A stretch of DNA of 64,000 nt from Prevotella sp. MGM1 (GCF_002933775.1 NZ_BEWV01000136.1:158304-222303), one strand, 5' to 3'; numbered from the stretch's first letter, positions 42,604 through 52,047 are shown. Notes: generated from the letters alone by a model not told the origin. Numbers and translations: made by a program.

Positions 42604-44417
42604 TAGAGTTAGAACTTCTTGCCCCTGCGAGAGATTTAGAGTGTGGTAAGGCCGCCATAGATCATGGCGCAGATGCAGTGTATATCGGTGCCGAGCGTTT
42701 TGGTGCTCGTGCTGCCGTTGGTAATTCCGTAAGTGATATAGGCGAGTTGTGCCGTTATGCCCACCGCTTTGCGGCAAAGGTGTATGTTACGGTAAATACT
42801 ATAATTTATGATAACGAATTAGATGATACCAGTAGTCTCATTGAACAGTTGGAGAATGTTGGTGTTGATGCGGTGCTTGTTCAGGATATGGCGGTTATGG
42901 GCATGGTGAAAAAGGCGGCAAGACATGCCAGTACGCAAACGGATAATCGGACGCCTGAAAAAGTACGGTGGCTGAGAGATATTGGTTTCCGTAGGGTCGT
43001 CCTGGCGCGTGAGCTGTCCATATCGGAGATAGCGGAAATACATGATAAGGTTCCGGATGTTGAGCTTGAAGTGTTCGTTCATGGCGCTTTATGTGTTGCT
43101 TATAGTGGCTTGTGCTATGCTTCGCAATATTGTTTTAATCGTTCGGCAAATAGGGGTGAGTGTGCCCAGTTTTGTCGTTTAAAGTTCGATTTGTCCGATT
43201 CTTCAGGCAAAGTAATAGAGCGAAATCGTCATCTTCTGTCATTAAAAGATATGAATCAGAGTGCCAATCTTGAAAGACTTGTCGATGCGGGGGCGACTTC
43301 TTTCAAGATAGAAGGCAGACTGAAAGACATATCTTATGTGAAGAATGTCACGGCGGCATATAGTCGTTTGCTGGATGATATTGTTTGCAGGAATAATGGA
43401 AAATATCGCAGGGCATCGCTCGGGCATTGTAATCATGGTTTTAATCCGGAACTTTCAAAGTCGTTTAATCGTGGTTTTACAACATATTTTGCCGATGGCC
43501 GTCAATCGGATATGGCATCAATGGACACTCCGAAATCAATCGGCGAATTTGTCGGAACGGTCAAGGAAATACGTGGGACTTCATTTAATGTTGCGGGGGT
43601 GTCAAGTTTTGCGAATGGTGATGGGATATGTTTTATTAATGATAATCATGAACTTGAAGGTTTTCGTATCAATAGAGTAGAGGGTAACAGGCTTTTCCCC
43701 CTGAAAATGCCTTGTAATCTCCATGCCGGAATGAAACTTTACCGTAATAATGATGTCGTTTTTGAACGACTATTGTCTAAGTCCGGTCAGATAAGGAAAA
43801 TACCGGTTGCAATGTTTTTGACGTCCACCGAAGATGGATTTGTCTTGAATGCCGAGATAAAAGGGCTGTGTGCTGCATCGTTTGTACTCAAGGCAGAACA
43901 TCAACCGGCATTAACTTCTCAGAGAGAGAATATAATTCGTCAACTGTCAAAACTCGGAAATACAGTTTATGAATGTTCGGAAATTATTGTGCCGGATGAT
44001 TTTGATTATTTCATTCCTTCAAGTATTCTTTCCGAAATGCGGCGCTCCGTTATAGACAAATTGGAACGTATGAGCGGTTCTTTTCCGGTAAATGGCAATT
44101 GTTTGGATGAGTCAAAGGTGTCTTCCGTGCCTGAGTATCCAGATGCCGTGATGTATAATATATCCAATAGCCGGTCACGTACGTTTTATGAAAGGAAAGG
44201 TAAGACATCTTTGAAACAGGCTTTTGAGCTTCAACGAGATACAGATGTTCCAATAATGCAATGCAGGTATTGCCTGCGTCATGCGTTAGGATTTTGTATG
44301 AAAAATGGAGGGAAAAAAGCACAATGGCACGAACCGCTTTATCTGTCTTTACCGGATGGTCGTCGTTTTCGTTTAGAGTTTGATTGTCGTAACTGTCAGA
44401 TGAATATATATAAATGA
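42600..44417 (+). CDS. U32-family peptidase/hydroxylase-like protein
   Basis: The 605-residue protein starts with GTG overlapping the metA stop (GTGA) and begins MIELELLAPARDLECGKAAI, the typical U32 start. The Cys-rich block CVAYSGLCYASQYC ... GECAQFCR (about 160-190) is conserved in members tied to RNA hydroxylation (RlhA/TrhP group) and may bind an iron-sulfur centre. The C-terminal part with CRYCLRHALGFC and CRNCQMNIYK is the extension seen in longer members. Proteolytic activity of the family is doubtful; an RNA-modification role is inference from relatives. It overlaps the next gene by 4 bases. Confidence 0.88.
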   Translation: MIELELLAPARDLECGKAAIDHGADAVYIGAERFGARAAVGNSVSDIGELCRYAHRFAAKVYVTVNTIIYDNELDDTSSLIEQLENVGVDAVLVQDMAVMGMVKKAARHASTQTDNRTPEKVRWLRDIGFRRVVLARELSISEIAEIHDKVPDVELEVFVHGALCVAYSGLCYASQYCFNRSANRGECAQFCRLKFDLSDSSGKVIERNRHLLSLKDMNQSANLERLVDAGATSFKIEGRLKDISYVKNVTAAYSRLLDDIVCRNNGKYRRASLGHCNHGFNPELSKSFNRGFTTYFADGRQSDMASMDTPKSIGEFVGTVKEIRGTSFNVAGVSSFANGDGICFINDNHELEGFRINRVEGNRLFPLKMPCNLHAGMKLYRNNDVVFERLLSKSGQIRKIPVAMFLTSTEDGFVLNAEIKGLCAASFVLKAEHQPALTSQRENIIRQLSKLGNTVYECSEIIVPDDFDYFIPSSILSEMRRSVIDKLERMSGSFPVNGNCLDESKVSSVPEYPDAVMYNISNSRSRTFYERKGKTSLKQAFELQRDTDVPIMQCRYCLRHALGFCMKNGGKKAQWHEPLYLSLPDGRRFRLEFDCRNCQMNIYK

Positions 44418-45385
44418 AAAAGATAGTTTTTTATATTTGTTTTTTGTTGTTGTCGGTTTCTTGTTACAATTCATCGACACCAACTCCTGACGCATGGAGC
44501 ACCACTGATTTGCGACAGATAGACTCTGTCTCTTTTTTCACTACGCATCATTACTCTCAGAACTATAACTTTCTTGTTAAAGCCGATACATTGCGGTTGG
44601 TGTGCCAGGCACCTGATGAATTGCCTTTTGATTCTGCTTCGGTTACTCGTGGAGATCGCGTTGTCGTTGCGGACATAATGATAATGCCTGCTGATACCAT
44701 TGATTCTGTATGGGTGAAGATTGCTCGTGACCAAGCCACCCAAGGGTGGGTTCGCGAGGTCGCCATGTTGCCTGCTGTGCAACCGGATGATCCTATATCA
44801 CAGTTTATTGATGTCTTTTCAGATACACATCTGCTTATTTTTCTTGCTTTTGCTGTCATCGTGACGGCCATTTATTTATTACGGCTTATAATGAGGCGTC
44901 ATGCTCATATCGTTCATTTTCACGATATAAATTCATTTTATCCGATGTTATTGGCATTGCTCGTGTCGGCATCGGCTGTTTTCTATGCCACTATCCAGTT
45001 GTTCGGCAATGAATCTTGGCGGCATTTTTATTATCATCCTTCCCTTAATCCGTTTGGATTGCCGTTTCATCTTGGTATATTCGTCACTTCTGTTTGGGCT
45101 ATAGTTATTGTAGGAATAGCGACTGTCGACGATGTTTTCCGTAAACTTCCTTTTGCAGATGCGTTATTATATGTCAGTGGGCTGATGGCTGTTTGTGCAG
45201 TTGATTATGTGGTTTTCAGTATATCCGCATTATATTATGTAGGCTATCTGTTACTTGTGGTATATATTATTTGGGCCGTTTCACAATATTTGAAAAAATC
45301 GCGTACAAGATATTATTGTGGTAATTGTGGAAGGGAGATGACAGAAAAGGGATTATGCGGTTTTTGTGGTGCGGTTAACGAATGA
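44414..45385 (+). CDS. Multi-pass membrane lipoprotein with C-terminal zinc ribbon, function unknown
   Basis: The 323-residue protein begins with a lipobox-like signal (LLLSVSC, Cys at 17). A periplasmic domain follows (about 20-125) whose VWVKIARDQATQGWVRE resembles an SH3-type fold. Four or five membrane segments follow (about 132-290, including LLIFLAFAVIVTAIYLLRLI and GYLLLVVYIIWAVSQYL), and the end is a zinc ribbon (YYCGNCGRE ... GLCGFCGAVN). It is the last gene of the metA transcript. The zinc ribbon recalls those of the signalling module upstream, but a link is not shown. Confidence 0.75.
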   Translation: MKKIVFYICFLLLSVSCYNSSTPTPDAWSTTDLRQIDSVSFFTTHHYSQNYNFLVKADTLRLVCQAPDELPFDSASVTRGDRVVVADIMIMPADTIDSVWVKIARDQATQGWVREVAMLPAVQPDDPISQFIDVFSDTHLLIFLAFAVIVTAIYLLRLIMRRHAHIVHFHDINSFYPMLLALLVSASAVFYATIQLFGNESWRHFYYHPSLNPFGLPFHLGIFVTSVWAIVIVGIATVDDVFRKLPFADALLYVSGLMAVCAVDYVVFSISALYYVGYLLLVVYIIWAVSQYLKKSRTRYYCGNCGREMTEKGLCGFCGAVNE

Positions 45386-45418
45386 TTGATTTATTTATAA
45401 TAGAGAAGAGAAATAGAA

Positions 45419-45462
45419 AACAGTGTTTCCATTAAACAATAATCTTTAATGGAAACACTGTT
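45419..45462. terminator. Bidirectional terminator hairpin
   Basis: There is a perfect 18-bp stem (45419-45436 with 45445-45462) with an 8-base loop, A-run before and T-rich stretch after. It separates the metA operon (plus) from the TlpA-like gene (minus). Confidence 0.8.
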
Positions 45463-45514
45463 GTATTTTACGGGTTTTCCTGATGATTATCCCTTATTAT
45501 TTGGGGATCCCCGA

Positions 45515-46651
45515 TTATTTCAATTTTGATTGTACAAAAGATTCAAGTTCGGCACCTCGTAGCCCTTTAGCTATTATAGTACCCTTATTGTCTACTATAA
45601 TAGTTTGTGGAATGGAGCGGACGTTCATCATTTTTGCGGCAGCGTTGTTCCAACCTTCCAAGTCAGAGAGCTGAACCCATTTAATGCCAAGATTTTTGGT
45701 TGCGTTTTCCCAATCTTGCTGTTTCTTATCGAGAGAGATACCTATTATCCCGAGCCCTTTGGAGTTATAATCGTTATATAGTTTGACGACGTTCGGCATT
45801 TCTTGACGGCATGGTCCGCACCAACTTGCCCAGAAATCGATAACGGTTAGCTTGTGTTTTGCTATTTCACTCATTATGCTTTGGGGCTTGCCGTTGATGT
45901 CATTCATCGTGAAGTCGTTTATTTTCTTGCCGATTGCCGTGGTCTGTTCTTTTTCAAGTCGTTGACTGAGCATTTTTATTGTGCTCCTCTGTCTCACTTT
46001 CTCCGGCAGAAGGTTTACCAATTCGAGATGTGTGACCGGGTCAAGAACTCCTTCATAATATATGACAATAAAATATCCGAGCTCATTCTTTATATTCTTT
46101 TTTGCATAATCGACAATAATATTTTTGAAGTCGTTTCTTAACGCCTTTATTTCTTTTTCCTTTGCGTCAAGTTCGTCTTTGCCTAATTTGTTCTCATAAA
46201 TAAGCTGTCCTATTCGTTCTATTTTCTGTGCGAGTACGGTCGAACTGTCTACCACTTTCTGCCATTCATTGTTTATAGAGGTACCGGATACTTTTGTGAC
46301 CGGTCGTTCAGACAAGTATTGTCCGGAAATGGCGGACTGTCGGTCTTTTGATATTTCAATCTTGATTGTACCGGGTTCGATGAAAAAAGGAATGACGAAT
46401 TTCCGCCGGTATTGGTCTTGGATGGCACAGAGTATGACAGAATCTGCTTGCCCTTCCAGTTCGAATGTTCCGTCTTTCACTACAATTGTATCGCCGGGAA
46501 TGCCTTTTTCTACATCTGTAATCAGATACAGGATATCTCCGTCGGTCAGTGCCGTACCGCTTCCTTTTATGTGGTATGTATCAGACTGGCAGGCTGCAAA
46601 CATACAACTTGCAGCCACCAATCCGATGAATGTCATGAAAAATTTGCTCAT
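45515..46651 (-). CDS. TlpA-like thiol:disulfide oxidoreductase lipoprotein with DUF4369-type N-terminal domain
   Basis: The 378-residue protein has a lipobox (MFAAC) for membrane anchoring. An N-terminal beta-rich domain (about 25-120) resembles DUF4369, a helical middle follows, and a thioredoxin fold occupies about 240-378 with active site WASWCGPCRQEMP. It should act in periplasmic disulfide reduction or exchange. It is the third gene of thiE-like/prs/this gene, 31 bases after prs. Confidence 0.9.
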   Translation of the reverse strand: MSKFFMTFIGLVAASCMFAACQSDTYHIKGSGTALTDGDILYLITDVEKGIPGDTIVVKDGTFELEGQADSVILCAIQDQYRRKFVIPFFIEPGTIKIEISKDRQSAISGQYLSERPVTKVSGTSINNEWQKVVDSSTVLAQKIERIGQLIYENKLGKDELDAKEKEIKALRNDFKNIIVDYAKKNIKNELGYFIVIYYEGVLDPVTHLELVNLLPEKVRQRSTIKMLSQRLEKEQTTAIGKKINDFTMNDINGKPQSIMSEIAKHKLTVIDFWASWCGPCRQEMPNVVKLYNDYNSKGLGIIGISLDKKQQDWENATKNLGIKWVQLSDLEGWNNAAAKMMNVRSIPQTIIVDNKGTIIAKGLRGAELESFVQSKLK

Positions 46652-46682
46652 AAATAAATTTTTGTTATTAAAACTTATCGTA

Positions 46683-47621
46683 TTATACTAAATACAGATT
46701 ACTGATGCTTTCATTATGGATAACTCTTCTGATAGCTTCGGCAAACATGTCCGCAACGGAAATCTGCTTTACTTTTGCACAACGGTTCGTGTATGGTATT
46801 GAGTCTGTGAATACAATCTCTTCCAATGATGAGTTTTGTACGCGCTCACTGGCCGGCCCGCTCATCACGCAGTGGGATGCACAAGCGCGCACGGTCAGTG
46901 CACCGGCCTCTTTCATTATGTCGGCTGCCTTTGTTATTGTGCCGGCCGTGTCCACCATATCATCAATGATAATCACATTTTTGTTTTTGACATCTCCGAT
47001 GATCTGCATGCTCTCAACCACGTTGGCTCGTGCACGTGTTTTATTGCATAGCACGAGCGGACATCCAAAATATTTGGCATAAGTGTTGGCACGTTTTGAA
47101 CCTCCCACATCCGGTGAGGCGATAACCATGTCTTTGAGTTTTAGACTTTGCAGATATGGCATGATTACACCTGAGGCATACAGATGATCGACTGGTACGT
47201 CAAAGAAGCCTTGGATTTGGTCCGCATGCAGGTCCATGGTTATCAGTCTGTCTATTCCGGCGACGCTGAGTAGGTCGGCAATGAGTTTTGCGCCGATACT
47301 TACTCTTGGCTTGTCCTTGCGGTCTTGTCTTGCCCATCCGAAATATGGGATTACTGCATTGATAGTGCGTGCCGAGGCTCTTTTGGCTGCGTCTATCATC
47401 AGCAGAAGTTCCATCAGATTGTCTGAGTTGGGGAATGTGCTCTGAACGAGGAATACATCGCGGCCGCGAATAGATTCCTCATAAGATACCGAAAACTCGC
47501 CATCTGAAAATTTGGTGATGACAAGCTGCCCCAATGGGCAATCCAAACTTTGGCAGATTTTTTCTGCCAAATATCTCGTGCTTGTTCCCGAGAAAACCAA
47601 GTAAGAGCTTTTTGTACTCAT
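46683..47621 (-). CDS. prs: Ribose-phosphate pyrophosphokinase
   Basis: The 312-residue cytosolic enzyme makes PRPP from ribose 5-phosphate and ATP. Motifs: the SDGE flexible-loop region (TKFSDGEFSV), the R-Q-D-R-K ATP-binding stretch (WARQDRKDKPR), the DLHADQIQGFF block, and the PRPP-binding VIIDDMVDTAGT. It lies between the thiE-like and TlpA-like genes on the minus strand, with gaps of 35 and 31 bases. Confidence 0.96.
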   Translation of the reverse strand: MSTKSSYLVFSGTSTRYLAEKICQSLDCPLGQLVITKFSDGEFSVSYEESIRGRDVFLVQSTFPNSDNLMELLLMIDAAKRASARTINAVIPYFGWARQDRKDKPRVSIGAKLIADLLSVAGIDRLITMDLHADQIQGFFDVPVDHLYASGVIMPYLQSLKLKDMVIASPDVGGSKRANTYAKYFGCPLVLCNKTRARANVVESMQIIGDVKNKNVIIIDDMVDTAGTITKAADIMKEAGALTVRACASHCVMSGPASERVQNSSLEEIVFTDSIPYTNRCAKVKQISVADMFAEAIRRVIHNESISNLYLV

Positions 47622-47656
47622 TGTTTTGTTTGTTATATTCTTTAATAATTTGCTAA

Positions 47657-48265
47657 TCAGTTGATTATCTTACGAAGCCTTTCGAAATGGTTTATCAGTT
47701 CCTTGTAGTCAAGTTCGTGATGGATGTTGAACTTGTTCCATAAGTCTTCGCATATTACTACGCCTCCAAATCCGAGGTCTTTTGCCATATATGAGTTTTC
47801 CGGGTTTATACCACCTAGGGCATAAACTTTTTTATCTATAAGTCCTTTGCGTGATGCCTCTTTAAGTTCTTCAGCTGAGAATGCGCCTTTTATGCTTTCC
47901 CCATTCCGGCAGTCAAACACATTATTAAGAAAAACATAGTCGGATTTCTTTTTAGCGTCTTTGAGCTCTTCTATCGAATGGCATGTGCGGCATACTCGTC
48001 CCTTGTATCCTTGTGGTACGGGTTTTATGGCATCATCGATGTGAATGCCCCGTAAGCGATATTCCTCTTTCAGGTAGAAATGCTCATGAACGGTTATCTT
48101 ACAGTGATAATCATCGTTAAGCAATGTCAGAAGTCGTTCTGAGTATATAGGTGTAGAGTTTGGTTTATATAAATGTAGATTGTCCAAACCCTCATCAAAA
48201 AGTGATGTGAGTATCTTGTCTTCTTCCACGAAAAATGTGGGTTGGGTCATGATAATGAGTTTCAT
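47657..48265 (-). CDS. ThiE/TenI-family thiamine phosphate synthase-like protein
   Basis: The 202-residue TIM-barrel protein has the family layout: an opening MKLIIMTQP strand, GIHIDD, CRTCHSIEEL in place of VSTHS, the FLNNVFDCR strand, and VYALGGINPEN for phosphate binding. Synthase residues are poorly conserved, so it may be a TenI-like or diverged member rather than a true ThiE; no other thiamine gene or TPP riboswitch is nearby. The promoter is at 48291-48298, and prs follows. Confidence 0.75.
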   Translation of the reverse strand: MKLIIMTQPTFFVEEDKILTSLFDEGLDNLHLYKPNSTPIYSERLLTLLNDDYHCKITVHEHFYLKEEYRLRGIHIDDAIKPVPQGYKGRVCRTCHSIEELKDAKKKSDYVFLNNVFDCRNGESIKGAFSAEELKEASRKGLIDKKVYALGGINPENSYMAKDLGFGGVVICEDLWNKFNIHHELDYKELINHFERLRKIIN

Positions 48266-48290
48266 ATCCGGATATACTCTTTTCGATGTG

Positions 48291-48298
48291 CAAACTTA
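48291..48298 (-). promoter_or_regulatory. Bacteroidota -7 box (TAAGTTTG) for the thiE-like/prs operon
   Basis: On the minus strand TAAGTTTG lies 25 bases before the start codon. Confidence 0.55.
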
Positions 48299-48581
48299 CA
48301 CATTTTTTTCGACTTAACGTTAGTCTTTACTTAAAAAAAGCGTGGCTTTATAGGAATTGCTGTTTTTAAACGGTTTGGGTTCAAAGTATTCTCAATATTA
48401 TTTTATATTTGTTTTGTAAATTAAATGTCACATATTTTTCAAATTAGTATTTGTATATTTATGCGTTTCTTCTTATTATATAAGTGTTTGTATATTTGAT
48501 GATAAAAGAAAGTACTTTGTTTTTTGATAGGTTATTTGTCTTTTTACATTTGCGTTATGCTTGTTTTGCATTCGGTAACTG

Positions 48582-48633
48582 GTTGCACTGCGTTTAGTAT
48601 CCCGTTGCATTGCGTTTAGTATCCCGTTGTAAC
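48582..48633 (+). repeat. Two tandem 22-bp repeat units plus a partial third
   Basis: Units at 48582-48603 and 48604-48625 differ at one base; GTTG of a third follows. The core CGTTTAGTATCCCGTTGCA matches the units of the cluster at 6940-7050. With no spacer between the copies it is not a CRISPR. Confidence 0.8.
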
Positions 48634-48638
48634 ACAAA

Positions 48639-48669
48639 AAGCCTCCCAAAGCAGTGCGTTGGGAGGCTT
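48639..48669 (-). terminator. Terminator hairpin facing the minus strand between divergent genes
   Basis: AAGCCTCCCAA (48639-48649) pairs with TTGGGAGGCTT (48659-48669). The T-run (TTTTTG) follows on the minus strand only. Both neighbouring genes point away, so it should end a transcript starting somewhere in 48670-49116. Confidence 0.65.
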
Positions 48670-49116
48670 GTAATATGTGGGCTGTAGATATGTGTTATTA
48701 CAGTCATGTGGTGTACCGGCTATTATAGGTCATACGCCGGTGGCAGCATGGTGCGCATGTGCTTATGATAACTAATGATACAAACGTGTTGTTCGGCTTG
48801 TATTCAATGGCAAGAGATTGTGTTTTTTATGATGATTATCATTTTTTACGGTAGGTGATGATTGCATAAACATGCATTTTTCAGGTTTGGTGTCATGTGG
48901 CTTTTGTGATTGTTTGTAAAGATATATCATGTCTGGGGATTTTGGGTGGATTTTGTTTAAATCAAAGTTACAAAAAAACTAATGTCTGTGCAAGCCGTAT
49001 TACTATATATATTACGATATAAATTATGGAGCGGCAATAATTTTTTTCGTGTTGCGTTTGTGAGGCCGGTATGTAAATATTAACCTGTTTCTTTTGGTGT
49101 AGTCTTTGATTTGAGT

Positions 49117-49124
49117 TAACTTTG
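49117..49124 (+). promoter_or_regulatory. Bacteroidota -7 box (TAACTTTG) for rarA
   Basis: A TAACTTTG box lies 9 bases before ATG 49134, so the transcript is nearly leaderless and an upstream start at 49122 is ruled out. Confidence 0.65.
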
Positions 49125-49133
49125 CAATTAATT

Positions 49134-50408
49134 ATGTCACAACCGTTAGCAGAAAGATTGAGGCCGGGGACACTCGATGACTATATAGGCCAAAAGCATA
49201 TAGTGGGAGAGGGGGCGGTATTGCGCAGAATGATAGATTCAGGGCGCATATCTTCGTTTATTCTTTGGGGGCCTCCCGGGGTGGGCAAGACCACTTTGGC
49301 GCAGATAATAGCAAATAAACTTGAGACACCGTTCTACACACTAAGTGCTGTCACAAGTGGAGTGAAAGATGTGCGTGATGTCATTGAAAAAGCGGGGAAA
49401 GGCCGATTTTTCAATGAAGCGTCTCCTATATTGTTTATAGACGAGATACACCGTTTCAACAAGTCACAGCAAGATTCTCTGCTTGGTGCCGTGGAGAAAG
49501 GCACTATCACTTTGATTGGAGCCACGACGGAAAATCCCTCGTTTGAGGTTATACGGCCTTTGCTTTCGAGATGCCAGTTGTATGTTTTGAAATCTCTTGA
49601 GAAGGAAGATCTGCTCGAACTTCTTGATAGGGCTTTGAAGAAAGACATAGTGTTGAAAGAGCGCAATATTGAGTTGAAAGAGACAGACGCACTATTGCGT
49701 TATAGCGGTGGGGATGCCCGCAAACTGTTAAACATACTTGAAATAGTAGTGGAGTCTTCATCGGATTGCGATGTTGTGATAACGGATGATATGGTGGTGG
49801 ACAGGCTCCAACAAAATCCGCTTGCCTACGATAAGGACGGTGAGATGCACTATGACATAATATCAGCGTTTATAAAGAGCATACGTGGAAGCGATCCGGA
49901 TGCGGCGCTTTATTGGCTCGCACGGATGATAGAGGGAGGAGAGGATCCTAAATTTATAGCCCGCCGGCTTGTGATCAGTGCAGCTGAGGATATAGGACTG
50001 GCCAACCCTAATGCTTTGTTGCTGGCTAACACGGCTTTTGAAGCGGTGAATAAAATAGGATGGCCGGAAGGACGTATACCGTTGGCCGAAGCTACGGTAT
50101 ATCTGGCCACAAGTCCTAAAAGCAACTCGGCTTATCTGGGAATCGATTCGGCTTTGGGGGTGGTGCGCAAGACCGGCAACCTGCCTGTGCCGCTACATCT
50201 TAGAAACGCTCCCACCAGACTTATGAAAGACATCGGTTATAGTGACGGATATGTTTATCCACATGATTATCCAGGTAATTTTGCCGCCCAGCAATATTTG
50301 CCTGACGAGATACCGGCATTGCGTCTTTGGCACGGTCAGCATAACTCTGCGGAGGAGAAGCATTTGGCGAGGATGCGTTCATGTTGGGGAGAAAGATTTG
50401 ATGATTGA
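49134..50408 (+). CDS. rarA: Replication-associated recombination protein A (RarA/MgsA AAA+ ATPase)
   Basis: The protein is about 424 residues from ATG 49134 (MSQPLAERLRPGTLDDYIGQ). Clamp-loader-like AAA+ motifs: [12 protein letters not shown] (Walker A), LFIDEIHRFNKSQQD (Walker B) and GATTENPSFEV (sensor 1). The C-terminal tetramerisation region with SAAEDIGLANPNAL and PTRLMKDIGY is family-typical. It acts at stalled replication forks. The following hydroxyacid dehydrogenase gene starts 55 bases later. Confidence 0.95.
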   Translation: MSQPLAERLRPGTLDDYIGQKHIVGEGAVLRRMIDSGRISSFILWGPPGVGKTTLAQIIANKLETPFYTLSAVTSGVKDVRDVIEKAGKGRFFNEASPILFIDEIHRFNKSQQDSLLGAVEKGTITLIGATTENPSFEVIRPLLSRCQLYVLKSLEKEDLLELLDRALKKDIVLKERNIELKETDALLRYSGGDARKLLNILEIVVESSSDCDVVITDDMVVDRLQQNPLAYDKDGEMHYDIISAFIKSIRGSDPDAALYWLARMIEGGEDPKFIARRLVISAAEDIGLANPNALLLANTAFEAVNKIGWPEGRIPLAEATVYLATSPKSNSAYLGIDSALGVVRKTGNLPVPLHLRNAPTRLMKDIGYSDGYVYPHDYPGNFAAQQYLPDEIPALRLWHGQHNSAEEKHLARMRSCWGERFDD

Positions 50409-50463
50409 CAGCATGAAATGAGAGAAAAGACAAAAAACAGATGTATTAAGAAACATGTAAAAG

Positions 50464-51420
50464 ATGAAGATTGTAGTATTAGACGGATATAGCGTTAACC
50501 CGGGAGACTTGTCATGGGAACCGTTTGAAGACTTGGGTGAACTGACGGTATATCCGAGTACAAAATCGGAAGAGACGATAGCGCGTTCTCTCGGAGCGGA
50601 AATTCTTCTTACAAATAAGGTGATTATAGATAAAAATGTGATGGATGCTTTGCCGGATCTGAAATATATAGGTGTCTTGGCAACAGGATATAATGTCGTG
50701 GATACGGAAGAGGCGGGAAAACGCGGGATCGTAGTGACCAATATCCCGGCGTATAGTACAGACAGTGTCGCGCAGATGACATTCGCACATTTGCTGAACA
50801 TAACGAACCGTATTGGTCATTATGCAACTGAAAATAGAAAGGGACGGTGGAGCGGAAACAGGGATTTTTGTTATTGGGATACACAGATACCTGAGCTGTC
50901 GGGAAAGACGCTTGGTATTGTCGGGCTTGGAAATATTGGTTTGAAAGTGGCGGAGATAGCCCGTATTTTTGGTATGGACGTATTCGCTTTCACTCATCGT
51001 GACGCAAGCTCGATGCCTTCCGGTATTCAGAAAACCACTCTTGACGGACTGTTGTCCACAAGTGATATTCTCACTTTGCATTGTCCGCTTACGGCGGAGA
51101 CATGTGAGATGATAAACAGTGATACGATAATGAAAATGAAGCGCGGTGCTATATTGATAAACACGGGGCGTGGAAGGCTAGTTAATGAGCGTGATGTGGC
51201 TGAAGCTCTTGCAAGCGGCCAACTTGCAGCGTATGGTGCCGATGTTATGTGCGAAGAGCCTCCGTCATCCGATAATCCGTTGTTTGGTGCTCCAAATGCG
51301 TTTATAACTCCCCACATAGCATGGGCAACATTAGAAGCTCGCATGAGGTTGATGACTGTCGCGGCAGGAAACGTAAAAGCTTTTATGGATGGATTACCAG
51401 TAAATGTAGTTAACGGATGA
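50464..51420 (+). CDS. D-2-hydroxyacid dehydrogenase (glycerate dehydrogenase-like)
   Basis: The 318-residue NAD-dependent enzyme has the Rossmann motif GIVGLGNIGLKVAEIA near residue 150. Catalytic Arg is in NTGRGRLVNE, Glu in MCEEPPSSDNPL and His in TPHIAWAT. PHIAW (with Ala-Trp after His) is common in the HprA/glycerate and hydroxypyruvate reductase subgroup. The exact substrate cannot be fixed. The stop overlaps the TRIC gene start. Confidence 0.9.
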   Translation: MKIVVLDGYSVNPGDLSWEPFEDLGELTVYPSTKSEETIARSLGAEILLTNKVIIDKNVMDALPDLKYIGVLATGYNVVDTEEAGKRGIVVTNIPAYSTDSVAQMTFAHLLNITNRIGHYATENRKGRWSGNRDFCYWDTQIPELSGKTLGIVGLGNIGLKVAEIARIFGMDVFAFTHRDASSMPSGIQKTTLDGLLSTSDILTLHCPLTAETCEMINSDTIMKMKRGAILINTGRGRLVNERDVAEALASGQLAAYGADVMCEEPPSSDNPLFGAPNAFITPHIAWATLEARMRLMTVAAGNVKAFMDGLPVNVVNG

Positions 51421-52037
51421 ACGAAGAGATAAACCTTTCAGCTGTACCTTATATAATAGAGTTTCTCGGAACGTTCGCTTTTGCCATATCAGGTATCAGG
51501 CATGCGGCAGCCAAGCATTTCGATTGGTTCGGCGGTTATGTGTGCGGCATAGCAGTGGCAATAGGTGGTGGCACGATACGTGACGTGATGTTGGGTGTCA
51601 CCCCTTTTTGGATGACAGATCCGATATATATGGTTTGTACGGCATTGGCTCTGTGTGTGGTTATTGTGTTTTCGAAGCACATGGAACGGTTGAATAATAC
51701 TTGGTTTGTGTTTGACACTTTGGGACTGGCTCTTTTTACAATATCCGGGATACAGAAAAGCCATGCATGCGGACAGCCGTTCTGGGTGGCGATAATAATG
51801 GGATGTATAACAGGATCGGCAGGTGGGGTGATACGCGATGTGTTGCTTAATAATGAACCGGTGATATTCAGAAAAGAGATTTATGCGATGGCATGTCTGC
51901 TTGGAGGAATAACGTATTGGGGACTGTCAGAAATTGATTTTCCGGTCGAGGTAACTGTTATGGCAAGTTTTATTGTAACATGTACAATACGTTTTATTGC
52001 GGTGAAATATCATATATCATTGCCGCATCTTAAATGA
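51417..52037 (+). CDS. Trimeric intracellular cation channel (TRIC/UPF0126) family protein
   Basis: The 206-residue protein has seven hydrophobic segments built from an internal duplication. Each half carries the glycine kink motif: AIGGGTIRDVMLG near residue 55 and SAGGVIRDVLLNNEP near 140. Prokaryotic members form potassium-permeable trimers; the physiological role is uncertain. It overlaps the dehydrogenase gene by 4 bases. Confidence 0.92.
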   Translation: MNEEINLSAVPYIIEFLGTFAFAISGIRHAAAKHFDWFGGYVCGIAVAIGGGTIRDVMLGVTPFWMTDPIYMVCTALALCVVIVFSKHMERLNNTWFVFDTLGLALFTISGIQKSHACGQPFWVAIIMGCITGSAGGVIRDVLLNNEPVIFRKEIYAMACLLGGITYWGLSEIDFPVEVTVMASFIVTCTIRFIAVKYHISLPHLK

Positions 52038-52047
52038 GAAAGTTATT

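Larger units (their letters stand above)
48266..49116. other. 850-base divergent intergenic region with repeats and a minus-strand terminator
   Basis: No gene of normal size is present. Contents: the thiE-like promoter (48291-48298), the tandem repeat (48582-48625), a terminator oriented to the minus strand (48639-48669), and about 450 bases up to the rarA promoter where only a tiny minus-strand frame (MRTMLPPAYDL, near 48755-48720) was noticed. No tmRNA, 6S or SRP RNA features were recognised. Confidence 0.5.

Noticed and set aside
48266..48300. TPP riboswitch upstream of the thiE-like gene
   Set aside because: The leader is only about 20 bases between promoter and start, with no THI-box sequence.
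48582..48633. Possible CRISPR remnant
   Set aside because: There are only two full units, directly adjacent without spacers, and no cas genes are present. It is a tandem repeat.
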